Assembly (NCBI RefSeq): GCF_014652235.1
Contig: NZ_BMYK01000012.1
Location: 1 to 58,603 of the forward strand
Direction: 5' to 3'
Source: Pseudorhodoferax aquiterrae
GTDB lineage: Bacteria > Pseudomonadota > Gammaproteobacteria > Burkholderiales > Burkholderiaceae_C
Length of the DNA: 58,603 bases
The first letter of the stretch is position 1; each line of letters opens with the position of its first letter. Under the pieces are notes generated by a model. The model saw nothing but the letters and a program-made list of their open reading frames with translations. It was not told the DNA's origin and ran no database searches. This document shows, piece after piece, positions 38,201 through 46,465 of the stretch. The position numbers were made by a program, and so were the translations under genes.

Positions 38201-38863
38201 TCAGCCGCGGCGTGCGAACAGGCCGCGGAACCAGAGCTTGAGCAGGCTCCACAGGTCGATGGCGGCGGCCGGCGCAGGCGCTGAGGCGCGCGGCGCGGCC
38301 GGCGGCACCGGCGCCGGGAAGACGGTGGGTGCGCAGGCGACCGAGGCGGCGGCGGCCTGTGCGGCCGCGTCCTGCGCGGCATCCACCGGCGGCGCGGGCG
38401 CCTGCACGGCCTGCGGTAGCCGGGCCTGCAGGTTGTCGGCGAACTGGCGGGTCAGCTGCTCGGCCAGGGCGCGGACGATGCCTTCGCGGCTGAACTGCGC
38501 GAGCGATCCCGTGATCGCGAAGTCCACTGCCAGCGTCACGCGCGTGCCGACCGGGTCGGGCCACAGCGCGAAGCTGGCCTGGCCTTTCACGCGGCTGTTG
38601 CTCCGGGCATCGACGGCCGCGCCGGCGAAGCTGCCGCTCTGCGCGGCCTCGTCCAGCGCGAGCTGGCCCTGGCCTGCGAAGCCGGCCGCAATCGGCCCGA
38701 GCTTGACCTTGAACAGCAGCGGGATCTCGGCGCCGTCCACGACTTCGGCACCGGGCTTGATCGATGCGCCGGGCAGGCAATCGACCATGAGCCGCACGTC
38801 GTGGAAGGCCTGCCAGACGCGCGCGGGCTCGGCGGCCAGGGTGAAGGATTGCTCAAGCTGCAT
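38201..38863 (-). CDS. CoxG-like SRPBCC protein
   Basis: The 220-residue protein has an N-terminal SRPBCC/CoxG domain (residues 1-145) with FTLAAEPARVWQAFHDV, then LPGASIKPG. A Pro/Ala-rich linker leads to a C-terminal amphipathic stretch (LWSLLKLWFRGLFARRG), probably a membrane-anchoring tail. CoxG recruits CO dehydrogenase to the membrane in carboxydotrophs, and homologues accompany many other molybdenum hydroxylases. It overlaps the iron-sulfur subunit gene by 11 bp. Confidence 0.87.
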   Translation of the reverse strand: MQLEQSFTLAAEPARVWQAFHDVRLMVDCLPGASIKPGAEVVDGAEIPLLFKVKLGPIAAGFAGQGQLALDEAAQSGSFAGAAVDARSNSRVKGQASFALWPDPVGTRVTLAVDFAITGSLAQFSREGIVRALAEQLTRQFADNLQARLPQAVQAPAPPVDAAQDAAAQAAAASVACAPTVFPAPVPPAAPRASAPAPAAAIDLWSLLKLWFRGLFARRG

Positions 38864-39386
38864 GCGCGGCCTCCGTGGAAGCGGTGTGGGCGCGCTCGCG
38901 CAGCACGCGGGCGATGGCCTGCACGATGCCCTGGTAGCCCGTGCAGCGGCACAGGTTGCCGGCCAGTTCCTCGCGGATGCGCGCCTCGTCGGCCTGCGGC
39001 AGGCGCAGCACGATGTCGCGCGCCGTCATCAGCATGCCGGGCGTGCAGTAGCCGCACTGCAGTGCGTGTTCGGCCGAGAAGGCGGCACGCAGCTGGGCCA
39101 TCACGGCGTCGTCGTCGAAGGCCTCCAGCGTGCGCACCTGGCGGCCGACGAAGCGCACGGCCGATTGCAGGCAACTGCGCTGCGGCGCGCCGTCCACCTC
39201 GACCGTGCAGGCGCCGCAGACACCGTGCTCGCAGCCCAGGTGCGTGGCCGTCAGGCCGCAGTGCTCGCGCAGCGCGTCGGCCAGGTGGGTGCGCGGCTCC
39301 AGTTCGAGCGCGTGGGTGCGGCCGTTGACGCAGAGCGCGAAGCGCTCGGTCGCGACCGGCGGGAAGTCCAGGAAGGGGGTGTTCAT
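38853..39386 (-). CDS. molybdenum hydroxylase, 2Fe-2S small subunit
   Basis: The 177-residue protein has the plant-type ferredoxin cluster motif CEHGVCGAC with a downstream Cys in RSCLQ, and the second, alpha-helical 2Fe-2S site CGYCTPGM with CRCTGY. Both clusters are complete, so it can pass electrons from the molybdenum centre to FAD. The ATG overlaps the FAD-subunit stop. Confidence 0.95.
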   Translation of the reverse strand: MNTPFLDFPPVATERFALCVNGRTHALELEPRTHLADALREHCGLTATHLGCEHGVCGACTVEVDGAPQRSCLQSAVRFVGRQVRTLEAFDDDAVMAQLRAAFSAEHALQCGYCTPGMLMTARDIVLRLPQADEARIREELAGNLCRCTGYQGIVQAIARVLRERAHTASTEAAHAA

Positions 39387-40201
39387 CACGGCGTCTCCAG
39401 GTCGCGCAGGGCCAGCCGCAGCATCTCGGCCAGCATGGATTGGCGGGTGGCGTCCAGGCCCAGCTCTTGTGCGTCCAGCCAGCGCGCGCGCTCGGCGTCA
39501 CCGGCCAGGCGGGCGAGCAGGCCGGCCTCTTCGACCACGCGCGGCGGGCCGTCCAACGCGCCGAGCACCACGCGCTCGGTGCCATCGGCCGGGTCGATCA
39601 GGCAGCCGGCCAGCGCGTTGGCGAATTCGCCGGTCTTGCGGCAGAACTTGCGCCAGGCCCAGCGCGTGGCAGCCGAGCGGCGCGGCACGCGCACGGCGGT
39701 CAGCAGCTCGCCCTCGGCCAGGCAGGTCTCGAAGGCCGAGGCCATGAATGCGGCGGCCGGCACTTCGCGTGCGCCGCCGGGGCCGGCGAGCAGGCAGGTG
39801 GCGCCCAGCAGCGGCATGGCGTTGACCCAGTCGGCCGCCGGGTCGGCATGGCACAGGCTGCCGCCCAGCGTGCCGCGGTTGCGCACGGCGCGGTAGGCGA
39901 TGCCGCGGGCCACGCTGGGCATGAGGCCGCGCGTCGGGTCGGGCACCTGGCCGTCCTCGATCCACGCATGCGTGACCATGGCGCCGAAGCGCACCGCGTC
40001 TGGCGTTTCGTGCACGGCGCGCAGTTCTTCGATCGCATCGAGGTCGAGCAAGGTCTCGGGCTGGGCAAGGCGCAGGTTCAGCATGGCGCCCAGCGACTGG
40101 CCACCGGCGATGGGCTTGACGCCCCAGCCACCGTCGGCCAGACGCGCATGCAAAGCGGCCAGCGCGGCCGGCCGCTCCAGCGTGTAGGCAGCGGACTTCA
40201 T
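39386..40201 (-). CDS. molybdenum hydroxylase, FAD-binding medium subunit
   Basis: The 271-residue protein belongs to the CoxM/XdhB FAD family, with the FAD motifs IAGGQSLGAML (residues about 31-41) and RNRGTLGGSLCHADPAAD (about 108-125). The C-terminal CO-dehydrogenase flavoprotein domain is present. It is coupled to both partner genes by overlapping start/stop codons, consistent with an (LMS)2 complex in the cytoplasm. Confidence 0.94.
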   Translation of the reverse strand: MKSAAYTLERPAALAALHARLADGGWGVKPIAGGQSLGAMLNLRLAQPETLLDLDAIEELRAVHETPDAVRFGAMVTHAWIEDGQVPDPTRGLMPSVARGIAYRAVRNRGTLGGSLCHADPAADWVNAMPLLGATCLLAGPGGAREVPAAAFMASAFETCLAEGELLTAVRVPRRSAATRWAWRKFCRKTGEFANALAGCLIDPADGTERVVLGALDGPPRVVEEAGLLARLAGDAERARWLDAQELGLDATRQSMLAEMLRLALRDLETP

Positions 40202-42576
40202 GCGCGGGCCTCCTGCGCAGCGGCGAGTGCGGCCAGCACCCGCTCCGGACTGGCGGGGCAGGCGGTCAGCTCCGCGCCCAGCGCGAACAGCGCGTCGTTG
40301 ACGGCGTTGACGATGGCGGCCGGCGGCGCGATGGCTCCGCCCTCGCCGATGCCCTTCTGGCCGAACAGGCTGTGCGGGCTGGGCGTTTCCATGTGCAGCA
40401 CCTTGAGCGGCGGCATCTCGCCGGCGCCAGGCAAGAGGTAGTCGGCCAGCGTGGAGGCCAGCGGCTGGCCCTCGGCGTCGAACGGCATCTCTTCGTAGAG
40501 GGCCGTGCCGATGCCCTGGGCCAGGCCGCCGATCAACTGGCCTTCGACGATGAGCGGGTTCAGCAGCACGCCGCCGTCCTCGCAGATCGCGTAGTCGAGC
40601 AGGCGCACCTGGCCGGTGGCGGTGTCCACCTCGACCGCGCAGGCATGGCAGGCGTAGCTGAAGGTGCCGGTGTCGGGCTGGGTCTTGTAGCCCACCACGA
40701 TCTCCAGGCCGCCGGGGTCGATCCCGGGCGGGATCTTCTGCGGCGCGCGGTACCAGGTGCGCGCGATGTCGGCCAGCGTCAGCGCGTTGGCACCGTCAGC
40801 CGTGTGGAAGCTGCCGCCCTGCAGGCGCAGCGTTTCGGCCGGCACCTCCAGCAGCACGGCGGCCATGGCGCGCATGCGTTCAGCCAGCGCCCTCGCGGCG
40901 GTGCCGACCGCGCCGCCCGACATCACGGCGCAGCGCGATCCCCAGGTGCCCGTGGAGTACGGCGACTGCGCCGTGTCGCCGTGCACCAGGCGCACCTGGG
41001 CGATAGCGATGCCCAGCACGCTGTGGGCGACCTGGGCCATCGAGGTCTCCATGCCCTGGCCGTGCGAGTGCGCGCCCAGCCGCAGCTCCAGCACGCCATC
41101 GGGCGTGAAGCGCGCTGCGCACTGCTCGTAGCCCGGCACCATGGGGATGCCCCAGCCGTGGTAGACCGAGGTGCCGTGGGCGCCCTGCTCGCAGAACACG
41201 GCCAGGCCCAGACCGATGCGACGGCCACCCGGCGCGGCATGGGCCTCACGCTGGCGGGCGCGCCAGGCGTCCCAGCCCAGCGCGGCGATGGCCTGGTCCA
41301 TGGCCTGCAGGTAGTCGCCCGAGTCGAACAGCTTGTTCGTGATGTTCGTGAACGGCATGGCGCTGGCCGGCACCAGGCTCTTGCGCCGGACCTCGTGCGG
41401 CTCCAGGCCGAGCTCGCGCGCGGCAGCGTCCAGCATGAGCTCCAGCGCGAAGCACACGCCCGTGCGCGCCACTCCGCGGTAGGGCAGGATGGGCGGCTTG
41501 TTGGTGGCGGCCGAACGCGTGCGGCAGCGGAACCAGTCCATCTGGTAGGGGCCGGGCAGGATGGAGCCGACCTGCGCGGCCTCCAGGCAGGCCGTGAACG
41601 GGTAGGAGGAATAGGCCCCCGAGTCGACCACGGCGTCGCACTCGATGCCGACCAGCCGGCCGTCGGCCTCGACCGTGACCGCGATGTCGTAGGCATGCTC
41701 GCGGCAGTTGGCGTTGGCGCTGAGCTGCTCGCGCCGGTCTTCGAGCCAGCGCACCGGGCGGCGCAGGTGCCGCGCCAGCCAGGCGCAGCAGATCTCCTCG
41801 GGCAGCAGGATGCCCTTGTAGCCGAAGCCGCCGCCGACATCGGGCGAGATCACGCGCACCCGGCCCTGGTCCAGGCCCAGGCATTCCGCCAGGCCCGTGC
41901 GGTTGATGTGCGGCAGCTGGGCGGCCGAGTACATGACGAGCTGGTCCAGGCGGTGGTCCCACCAGCACAGCACGGCCCGGCCTTCGAGCGGCGCCATGCA
42001 CTGGCGGGAGGTGCGCAGCTGGCGGCGCACGGTGTGGCCGGGAACATCGCTCTGCGCGAGCTTGCGGTCCACATGGGTCTCGGCGAAGACGTTGTCGGCC
42101 CAGTCCTCGTGCAGCCGGGTGGAGGCAGCCATCGCGGCGTGCATGTCGGCCAGCACCGGCAGTTCGGCGTAGTCCACCTCGACCCCTGCTGCGATGTCCT
42201 CGGCGCGGGCCCGCGTGGGCGCGACGCAGGCCGCGACCAGCTCGCCCACGTGCCGGACCTTGTCCTGCGCCAGCGGCCATTGCACCGAGCGCTTGAAGCC
42301 CGGCAGCGCCGAGGCGGCCAGGATGGGCTGCACGCCGGCCAGGTCGGCCATGGTGTAGACCATGGCCTCGCAGCCGGCCGGCTTGGCGATGCCGTGGATG
42401 CGGGCATGGGCCAGCGGCGCGCGCACGAAGGCCACGTCCAGCATGTCGGGCATGCGGATGTCGCCGACGTACTGGCCGCGGCCCAGCAACAGGCGCTGGT
42501 CTTCCTTGCGCTGCACGCGCTGGCCGATGCCCTGGCCGGTGGGCTGCAGCAGATGGGGCGAGGTGGGGGCGTTCAT
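40198..42576 (-). CDS. molybdenum hydroxylase, molybdopterin-binding large subunit
   Basis: The 792-residue protein contains the aldehyde oxidase/xanthine dehydrogenase a/b hammerhead (residues about 28-140) and molybdopterin domain. Visible elements are VGGGFGYKG at about 247-255, PYRGVARTG at about 365-373 and the terminal catalytic-glutamate loop KGIGEGGAIAPP. It lacks the AYRCSFR active-site loop with the Cu-binding cysteine that defines true CO dehydrogenase, and the segment also differs from form II AYRGAGR. It is therefore expected to hydroxylate an organic substrate, probably an N-heterocycle or aldehyde. No MoCD-maturation genes (coxD/E/F, xdhC) lie in the window. Confidence 0.93.
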   Translation of the reverse strand: MNAPTSPHLLQPTGQGIGQRVQRKEDQRLLLGRGQYVGDIRMPDMLDVAFVRAPLAHARIHGIAKPAGCEAMVYTMADLAGVQPILAASALPGFKRSVQWPLAQDKVRHVGELVAACVAPTRARAEDIAAGVEVDYAELPVLADMHAAMAASTRLHEDWADNVFAETHVDRKLAQSDVPGHTVRRQLRTSRQCMAPLEGRAVLCWWDHRLDQLVMYSAAQLPHINRTGLAECLGLDQGRVRVISPDVGGGFGYKGILLPEEICCAWLARHLRRPVRWLEDRREQLSANANCREHAYDIAVTVEADGRLVGIECDAVVDSGAYSSYPFTACLEAAQVGSILPGPYQMDWFRCRTRSAATNKPPILPYRGVARTGVCFALELMLDAAARELGLEPHEVRRKSLVPASAMPFTNITNKLFDSGDYLQAMDQAIAALGWDAWRARQREAHAAPGGRRIGLGLAVFCEQGAHGTSVYHGWGIPMVPGYEQCAARFTPDGVLELRLGAHSHGQGMETSMAQVAHSVLGIAIAQVRLVHGDTAQSPYSTGTWGSRCAVMSGGAVGTAARALAERMRAMAAVLLEVPAETLRLQGGSFHTADGANALTLADIARTWYRAPQKIPPGIDPGGLEIVVGYKTQPDTGTFSYACHACAVEVDTATGQVRLLDYAICEDGGVLLNPLIVEGQLIGGLAQGIGTALYEEMPFDAEGQPLASTLADYLLPGAGEMPPLKVLHMETPSPHSLFGQKGIGEGGAIAPPAAIVNAVNDALFALGAELTACPASPERVLAALAAAQEARA

Positions 42577-42600
42577 CGTGGTGTCTCGGGGGCTGTGCGC

Positions 42601-43575
42601 TCAGACGCGGGTCTGGCGGTACTTCTCGGTGCGGTAGTCGCCCGAGCGCACGGGCGGGTACTTGGCTTCGCCGGGCGGCGCCACGCACTCGACCAGCGCG
42701 TCGTAGTTCGGGTGGTGGAAGAAGGCGATGGAGATGCGCTGCGCGGCCGGCCCGGCCTCGGCCGGCGGGTTCACGACGCGGTGCACGTTGGAGACCCAGC
42801 GGTCGTTGGTCCAGCGCATCAGCAGGTCGCCGATGTTGACGACGAAGGTGTCGGGCGCGGTCTCCACGGGCAGCCATTCGCCCTGGCGCGTGCAGACCTG
42901 CAGGCCGCCCGCGGTGTTCTCGCCGTTCAGGATGGTCAGCAGGCCGTAGTCGGTGTGGGCACCGGCGCGCAGCTGGCCGGGCTCGGGCGCGACCTTCTGC
43001 TCGGGGTAGAAGTTGATGCGCATCGCCGTGATGTGGCGGTCGATCTTGTCGTCGAAGAAGTCCTCGGGGATGCCCAGGGCCAGTGCGACCAGCGACATCA
43101 TTTCGCCCGTGAGCCGCTCCATCTGCGCGTAGTAGGCCGCGGCGGCTTCGGCGAAGCCGGGCTGCGCGGCGGGCCAGCGGTTCGGGATGAAATAGCCACG
43201 GCCCTCCTCGCCCGTGAAGTAGGGTTCGTCGGGCCAGTGCTCGCGGCCGAAGTGGTAGTACTCCTTGAGGTCGCCGGGCGCGTCGCCGGCGTTGCCGCGC
43301 GACAGCGCGTCGAAGCCCAGGGCGCGGTAGCCGCGCGGCACCCTGGGGTCCTGCGGCGCAGCGTCCAGCTTGGTGGCCAGCGGCAGGTTGAAGAAGTGCT
43401 TGGCGTGGCCACGCAGCGCATCGATGGTCTGCAACGGCACGCCGTGGCCTCGGATGGTGAAGAAGCCGATGTCGGTGCAGGCCGCTTCCATGGCGCGGGC
43501 CGCGCGCAGGCGCTCGTCGGCGCGGCCGTGCAGCGCGGCGGCCAGGTCGATGACAGGGATGGCACTGGTCGTCAT
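42601..43575 (-). CDS. isopenicillin-N-synthase-like Fe(II)/2-oxoglutarate oxygenase
   Basis: The 324-residue protein has the DIOX_N domain at the N-terminus (IPVIDLAAAL, GFFTIRGHGVP) and a double-stranded beta-helix core with the iron ligands in AHTDYGLLT and NVHRVV. The 2-oxoglutarate-binding Arg lies in RISIAFF. These soluble oxygenases hydroxylate or desaturate small molecules. It lies between the SDR and molybdenum hydroxylase genes (7 and 24 bp gaps), so two distinct oxygen-inserting chemistries are encoded in one operon. Nothing in the sequence fixes its substrate. Confidence 0.92.
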   Translation of the reverse strand: MTTSAIPVIDLAAALHGRADERLRAARAMEAACTDIGFFTIRGHGVPLQTIDALRGHAKHFFNLPLATKLDAAPQDPRVPRGYRALGFDALSRGNAGDAPGDLKEYYHFGREHWPDEPYFTGEEGRGYFIPNRWPAAQPGFAEAAAAYYAQMERLTGEMMSLVALALGIPEDFFDDKIDRHITAMRINFYPEQKVAPEPGQLRAGAHTDYGLLTILNGENTAGGLQVCTRQGEWLPVETAPDTFVVNIGDLLMRWTNDRWVSNVHRVVNPPAEAGPAAQRISIAFFHHPNYDALVECVAPPGEAKYPPVRSGDYRTEKYRQTRV

Positions 43576-43582
43576 GGCCGCC

Positions 43583-44338
43583 TCAGTGGAAGTAGGCGCC
43601 GCCGTCCACCACCAGCGTCTGGCCGGTGATGAAGGCCGACGGCGCGTCGGCGAAGAACTCGATGGCGCCGACCAGGTCGTCCGGCAGCATGTCGCGCGCC
43701 AGCACGCGGCCGCGCAGCGAGGGGCCCTTGACGCCCTCGACCAGCACCGGGTTGGCCAGTGCGCCGTCGCTGAGCGTGAAGCCCGGCGCCACGCTGTTGA
43801 CCAGCACCTTGTGCACGCCCAGCTCGGTCGCCAGCGCACGCGTGAGCGAGATCACCGCGCCCTTGCTCGCCACGTAGTGCGCCATGCCCGGGTTGCCCTT
43901 GAAGGCCACGCCCGAGGAGATGTTGACGATGCGCCCGCCGCCGGCGCGCTGGAAGGCCGGCAGCACGGCCTTGCAGGTGAGGAACACCCCCACCACGTTG
44001 ACGCCCAGCACCTGGTTCCATTCGGCCACCGTGAGCTGCTCGAAGGGCTTGGGCGTCAGCGAGGAATAGATTCCGGCGTTGTTGACCAGCACGTCGATGC
44101 GCCCGTACAACGCCTCGGCCTGGGCGGCCATGGCCTCGACCTGCTCGGGGCTGGAGACGTCCACCGTCACGCCCAGCGCGTCGACGCCCTGCCCGCGCAG
44201 CCGCTCGGCCGCGGCGTCGGCGCCATTGCGGTCGGCCACCACCACCTTGGCGCCGCGCGCGCCGAACCGTTGCGCGACGGCGTAGCCGATGCCCTGTGCC
44301 GCCCCCGTGACGATCGCCACCGCTTGTTCCAGACCCAT
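43583..44338 (-). CDS. short-chain dehydrogenase/reductase
   Basis: The 251-residue SDR has the cofactor motif TGAAQGIG, the NNAG structural motif, catalytic Ser in NISSG and YVASK supplying Tyr and Lys, with an acidic residue (VADRN) favouring NAD over NADP. It is the first gene of the 11-gene minus-strand operon. The ATG at 44338 has an AGGAG ten bases upstream. Its likely role is oxidation of an alcohol made by one of the neighbouring hydroxylating enzymes. Confidence 0.92.
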   Translation of the reverse strand: MGLEQAVAIVTGAAQGIGYAVAQRFGARGAKVVVADRNGADAAAERLRGQGVDALGVTVDVSSPEQVEAMAAQAEALYGRIDVLVNNAGIYSSLTPKPFEQLTVAEWNQVLGVNVVGVFLTCKAVLPAFQRAGGGRIVNISSGVAFKGNPGMAHYVASKGAVISLTRALATELGVHKVLVNSVAPGFTLSDGALANPVLVEGVKGPSLRGRVLARDMLPDDLVGAIEFFADAPSAFITGQTLVVDGGAYFH

Positions 44339-44380
44339 GTTCACCGTGCTCCTGTCAGTTGCACGGCACACAGCAACTGC

Positions 44381-44403
44381 CATGCCACTAAGGCAATGGC
44401 ATG
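44381..44403. promoter_or_regulatory. inverted repeat in the leader of the SDR operon
   Basis: CATGCCA (44381-44387) and TGGCATG (44397-44403) are exact inverted copies separated by 9 bases, 43 bp before the SDR start. It could be an operator for a second regulator or a leader hairpin. Confidence 0.35.
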
Positions 44404-44459
44404 CAGCAGTCTCTGATCCAGGTCATTGAAACAAAAAGATTTTTTCTGCGCTCAACTAC

Positions 44460-44471
44460 GTGGTGCACCAC
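44460..44471. promoter_or_regulatory. 12-bp perfect palindrome, candidate MarR operator
   Basis: GTGGTGCACCAC is a perfect palindrome in the 227-bp space between the SDR operon start and the end of the MarR gene, followed directly by CATATATG. The related sequence GTGCGGTACACCAC occurs in front of the oppositely oriented amidohydrolase operon, so both units may be controlled by the same regulator. Confidence 0.5.
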
Positions 44472-44565
44472 ATATATGGGGCCGGCGCGAGGCCTGGGGT
44501 GCACCGATGTGGCGCGCCGCCGCCGCCTTCAAACCAAAACGGGGCACACCATCGGTCGCTGTCCG

Positions 44566-45075
44566 TCAGCGCAGCTTCCAGGGCACCACGCTGGTGTCGT
44601 TGTGCGATTCCACGAGCTGGATCAGCTGCAGCATGAAGCGCTCGCGTTCGCCCTCCGGCAGGTAGGCGATGGTGCGGTCGTGGGCACGCTGGGCCGCACC
44701 GTCCATGCGCTTGGCCAGCGCCCGCCCCTTGCGCGCGATGCGCACCAGCTTCACGCGCCGGTCGGCCTCGGACTGGCGGCGCTCGACCAGGCCGCGCGCC
44801 TCCAGCCGCGGCAGCACCTCGGCCACGCTGGTGCGCTCCAGGCCGACCTCGTAGGCCAGCGTGTTCTGGTCCATCTCGCCATGCTCGGCCAGCACCGTCA
44901 GCAGGCTGTACTGCACGGGCGTGACGTTGTATTGCTGGGTTTCCTCGGTGAACAGCCAGGTGTGGATCTGGTGCAGCCGGCGGATCAGGAAGCCGGGCCG
45001 GGCGAACAGCGCGGAACGCTCGCAGTAGTGGTCCAGCTGGGCGCGGACCGGCCGGGGATCGTGTTCTTCTGTCAT
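44566..45075 (-). CDS. MarR-family transcriptional regulator
   Basis: The 169-residue protein has the MarR winged helix-turn-helix (residues about 50-110: NVTPVQYSLLTVLAEHG, the recognition segment LERTSVAEVLPRLEARGLVERR in part, and the wing DRRVKLVRI) between dimerisation helices. It sits between the two divergent catabolic units and is the natural candidate for their common repressor. An upstream TTG in frame would add two residues; ATG 45075 is preferred. Confidence 0.92.
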   Translation of the reverse strand: MTEEHDPRPVRAQLDHYCERSALFARPGFLIRRLHQIHTWLFTEETQQYNVTPVQYSLLTVLAEHGEMDQNTLAYEVGLERTSVAEVLPRLEARGLVERRQSEADRRVKLVRIARKGRALAKRMDGAAQRAHDRTIAYLPEGERERFMLQLIQLVESHNDTSVVPWKLR

Positions 45076-45134
45076 GCGCAAAGTCTAGCCGCGCCCCGCC
45101 TTGGCGCCTGCACCAGAACGGCGCCTGCCGGCTG

Positions 45135-45157
45135 GCACAAATTGTGCGGTACACCAC
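45135..45157. promoter_or_regulatory. overlapping palindromes, candidate MarR operator of the plus-strand unit
   Basis: GCACAA-A-TTGTGC (45135-45147) is a perfect 6+1+6 palindrome, and the overlapping GTGCGGTACACCAC (45144-45157) resembles the palindrome at 44460. They lie in the 121-bp gap between the MarR start and the amidohydrolase start, where autorepression and divergent control would act. Confidence 0.5.
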
Positions 45158-45196
45158 CTATCAGCTCTCACTACCGCACAGGAAGCAGGCAAGACA

Positions 45197-46465
45197 ATGA
45201 CCAGCATGGTTCTGCAAGGGGGCCGGGTGATCGACCCCGGCGCCGGCCGCGACGGCCTATTCGACGTTCTCGTCACCGACGGGCGCATCGCCGCCATCGG
45301 CAACGACCTGGGTGCCGCCGTGCCGGCCGACGCCCAGCGGGTGGACTGCCGCGGCAAACTGGTGCTGCCCGGCCTGATCGACACCCACGGCCACGTCTAC
45401 CAGGGCGTCACGGGCCGCTTCGGCATGAACGCCGACCTGTGCGGCGTGCGCTCGGGCGTGACCACGCTCATCGACCAGGGCGGCCCGAGCTGCATCACGC
45501 TGCCGGGCTTTCGTCAGTACGTGGCCGAGCCCTCGCACACGCGCGTGCTGGCCTTCCTGTCGGCCTACCTGGTCGGCGGCCTGGAGGGCCACTACTACCC
45601 CGAGCTGTACCGGCCCGAGTGCCTGGACGTGGACGCCACCGTGAAGTCCGCGCGCCAGAACCGCGATCTGGTGCGCGGCCTGAAGGCCCATGCCGAGATC
45701 GGCGGCTTCGCGCGCTGGGGCGTGCAGGTCATGCGCATCGCCGCGCGCATCGGCCGCGAGGCCGCGCTGCCCGTCTACATCCACTTCGGCCAGCTGTGGC
45801 CCAAGCCCGAGGCCGGCGGCCTGCCCGTGAACCCCGATTCCATCTTCAACCAGGTGGTGGAGATGCTCAAGCCCGGCGACATCCTGGCCCATCCGTTCAG
45901 CCGCCACCCGGGCGGGTTCGTCGAGGAAGACGGCAAGCTGCATCCGCTGGTGCCCGAGGCCGTGGCGCGCGGGCTCAAGATCGACGTGGGCCACGGCTCG
46001 CACTTCAGCTACAAGACGGCGCGCATCGTGCTGGACGCCGGCATCGTGCCCGACACGCTGGGGGCCGACATGCACGGCTACAACACCGCCGTGCCGCAGC
46101 CGGCCGGCACGCCCGACAGCCACCCGGACGAGGAAGACCACCTGTTCAAGGGCAAGACGCGCTTCGGCCTGGTCTCGGCCATGACCAGCATGCTGGCGCT
46201 GGGCCTGCCGCTCACGCACGTGGTGGACATGGTCACGCGCAACGCGGCCCGCATGGCCGGCCTGGAGGGCGAACTCGGCACGCTCCAGGTCGGCGGCGTG
46301 GCCGACGTGAGCGTGCTCAACGACGAGCGCGGCCGCTGGCGGATGGCCGACAACGAGGGCACGCAGGTCATCGCCGAGCGGCTGCTGACGCCGGCCTTCT
46401 GCCTGCGCGCGGGCCGGCGCTTCGAGGCCGACGCCTCCATCCTGCCGGTGGCGCAGGAAGCATGA
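45197..46465 (+). CDS. dihydroorotase-like amidohydrolase
   Basis: The 422-residue enzyme has the cyclic-amidohydrolase layout: N-terminal strands (LQGGRVIDPGAGRDG), the HxH metal pair in GLIDTHGHVYQ, further metal histidines in VYIHFGQ and ILAHPFSRH, and a C-terminal GGVADVSVL strand. It resembles the amidohydrolase/deacetylase (Ef0837-like) branch rather than pyrimidine dihydroorotase, so a cyclic amide, a hydantoin-like ring or an N-acyl amino acid is plausible. The start 45197 follows AGGAAGCAGG. It heads the plus-strand unit divergent from the MarR gene and overlaps the next gene by 4 bp. Confidence 0.9.
   Translation: MTSMVLQGGRVIDPGAGRDGLFDVLVTDGRIAAIGNDLGAAVPADAQRVDCRGKLVLPGLIDTHGHVYQGVTGRFGMNADLCGVRSGVTTLIDQGGPSCITLPGFRQYVAEPSHTRVLAFLSAYLVGGLEGHYYPELYRPECLDVDATVKSARQNRDLVRGLKAHAEIGGFARWGVQVMRIAARIGREAALPVYIHFGQLWPKPEAGGLPVNPDSIFNQVVEMLKPGDILAHPFSRHPGGFVEEDGKLHPLVPEAVARGLKIDVGHGSHFSYKTARIVLDAGIVPDTLGADMHGYNTAVPQPAGTPDSHPDEEDHLFKGKTRFGLVSAMTSMLALGLPLTHVVDMVTRNAARMAGLEGELGTLQVGGVADVSVLNDERGRWRMADNEGTQVIAERLLTPAFCLRAGRRFEADASILPVAQEA

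Noticed and set aside
38201-42576. Annotation of the coxGSML-like genes as carbon monoxide dehydrogenase.
   Set aside because: The large subunit lacks the AYRCSFR loop with the copper-binding cysteine, and no coxDEF maturation genes are present.
45197-46465. Pyrimidine-biosynthesis dihydroorotase (PyrC).
   Set aside because: The context is a MarR-controlled catabolic unit, and the protein resembles the deacetylase/Ef0837-like branch more than PyrC; no pyrimidine gene is nearby.
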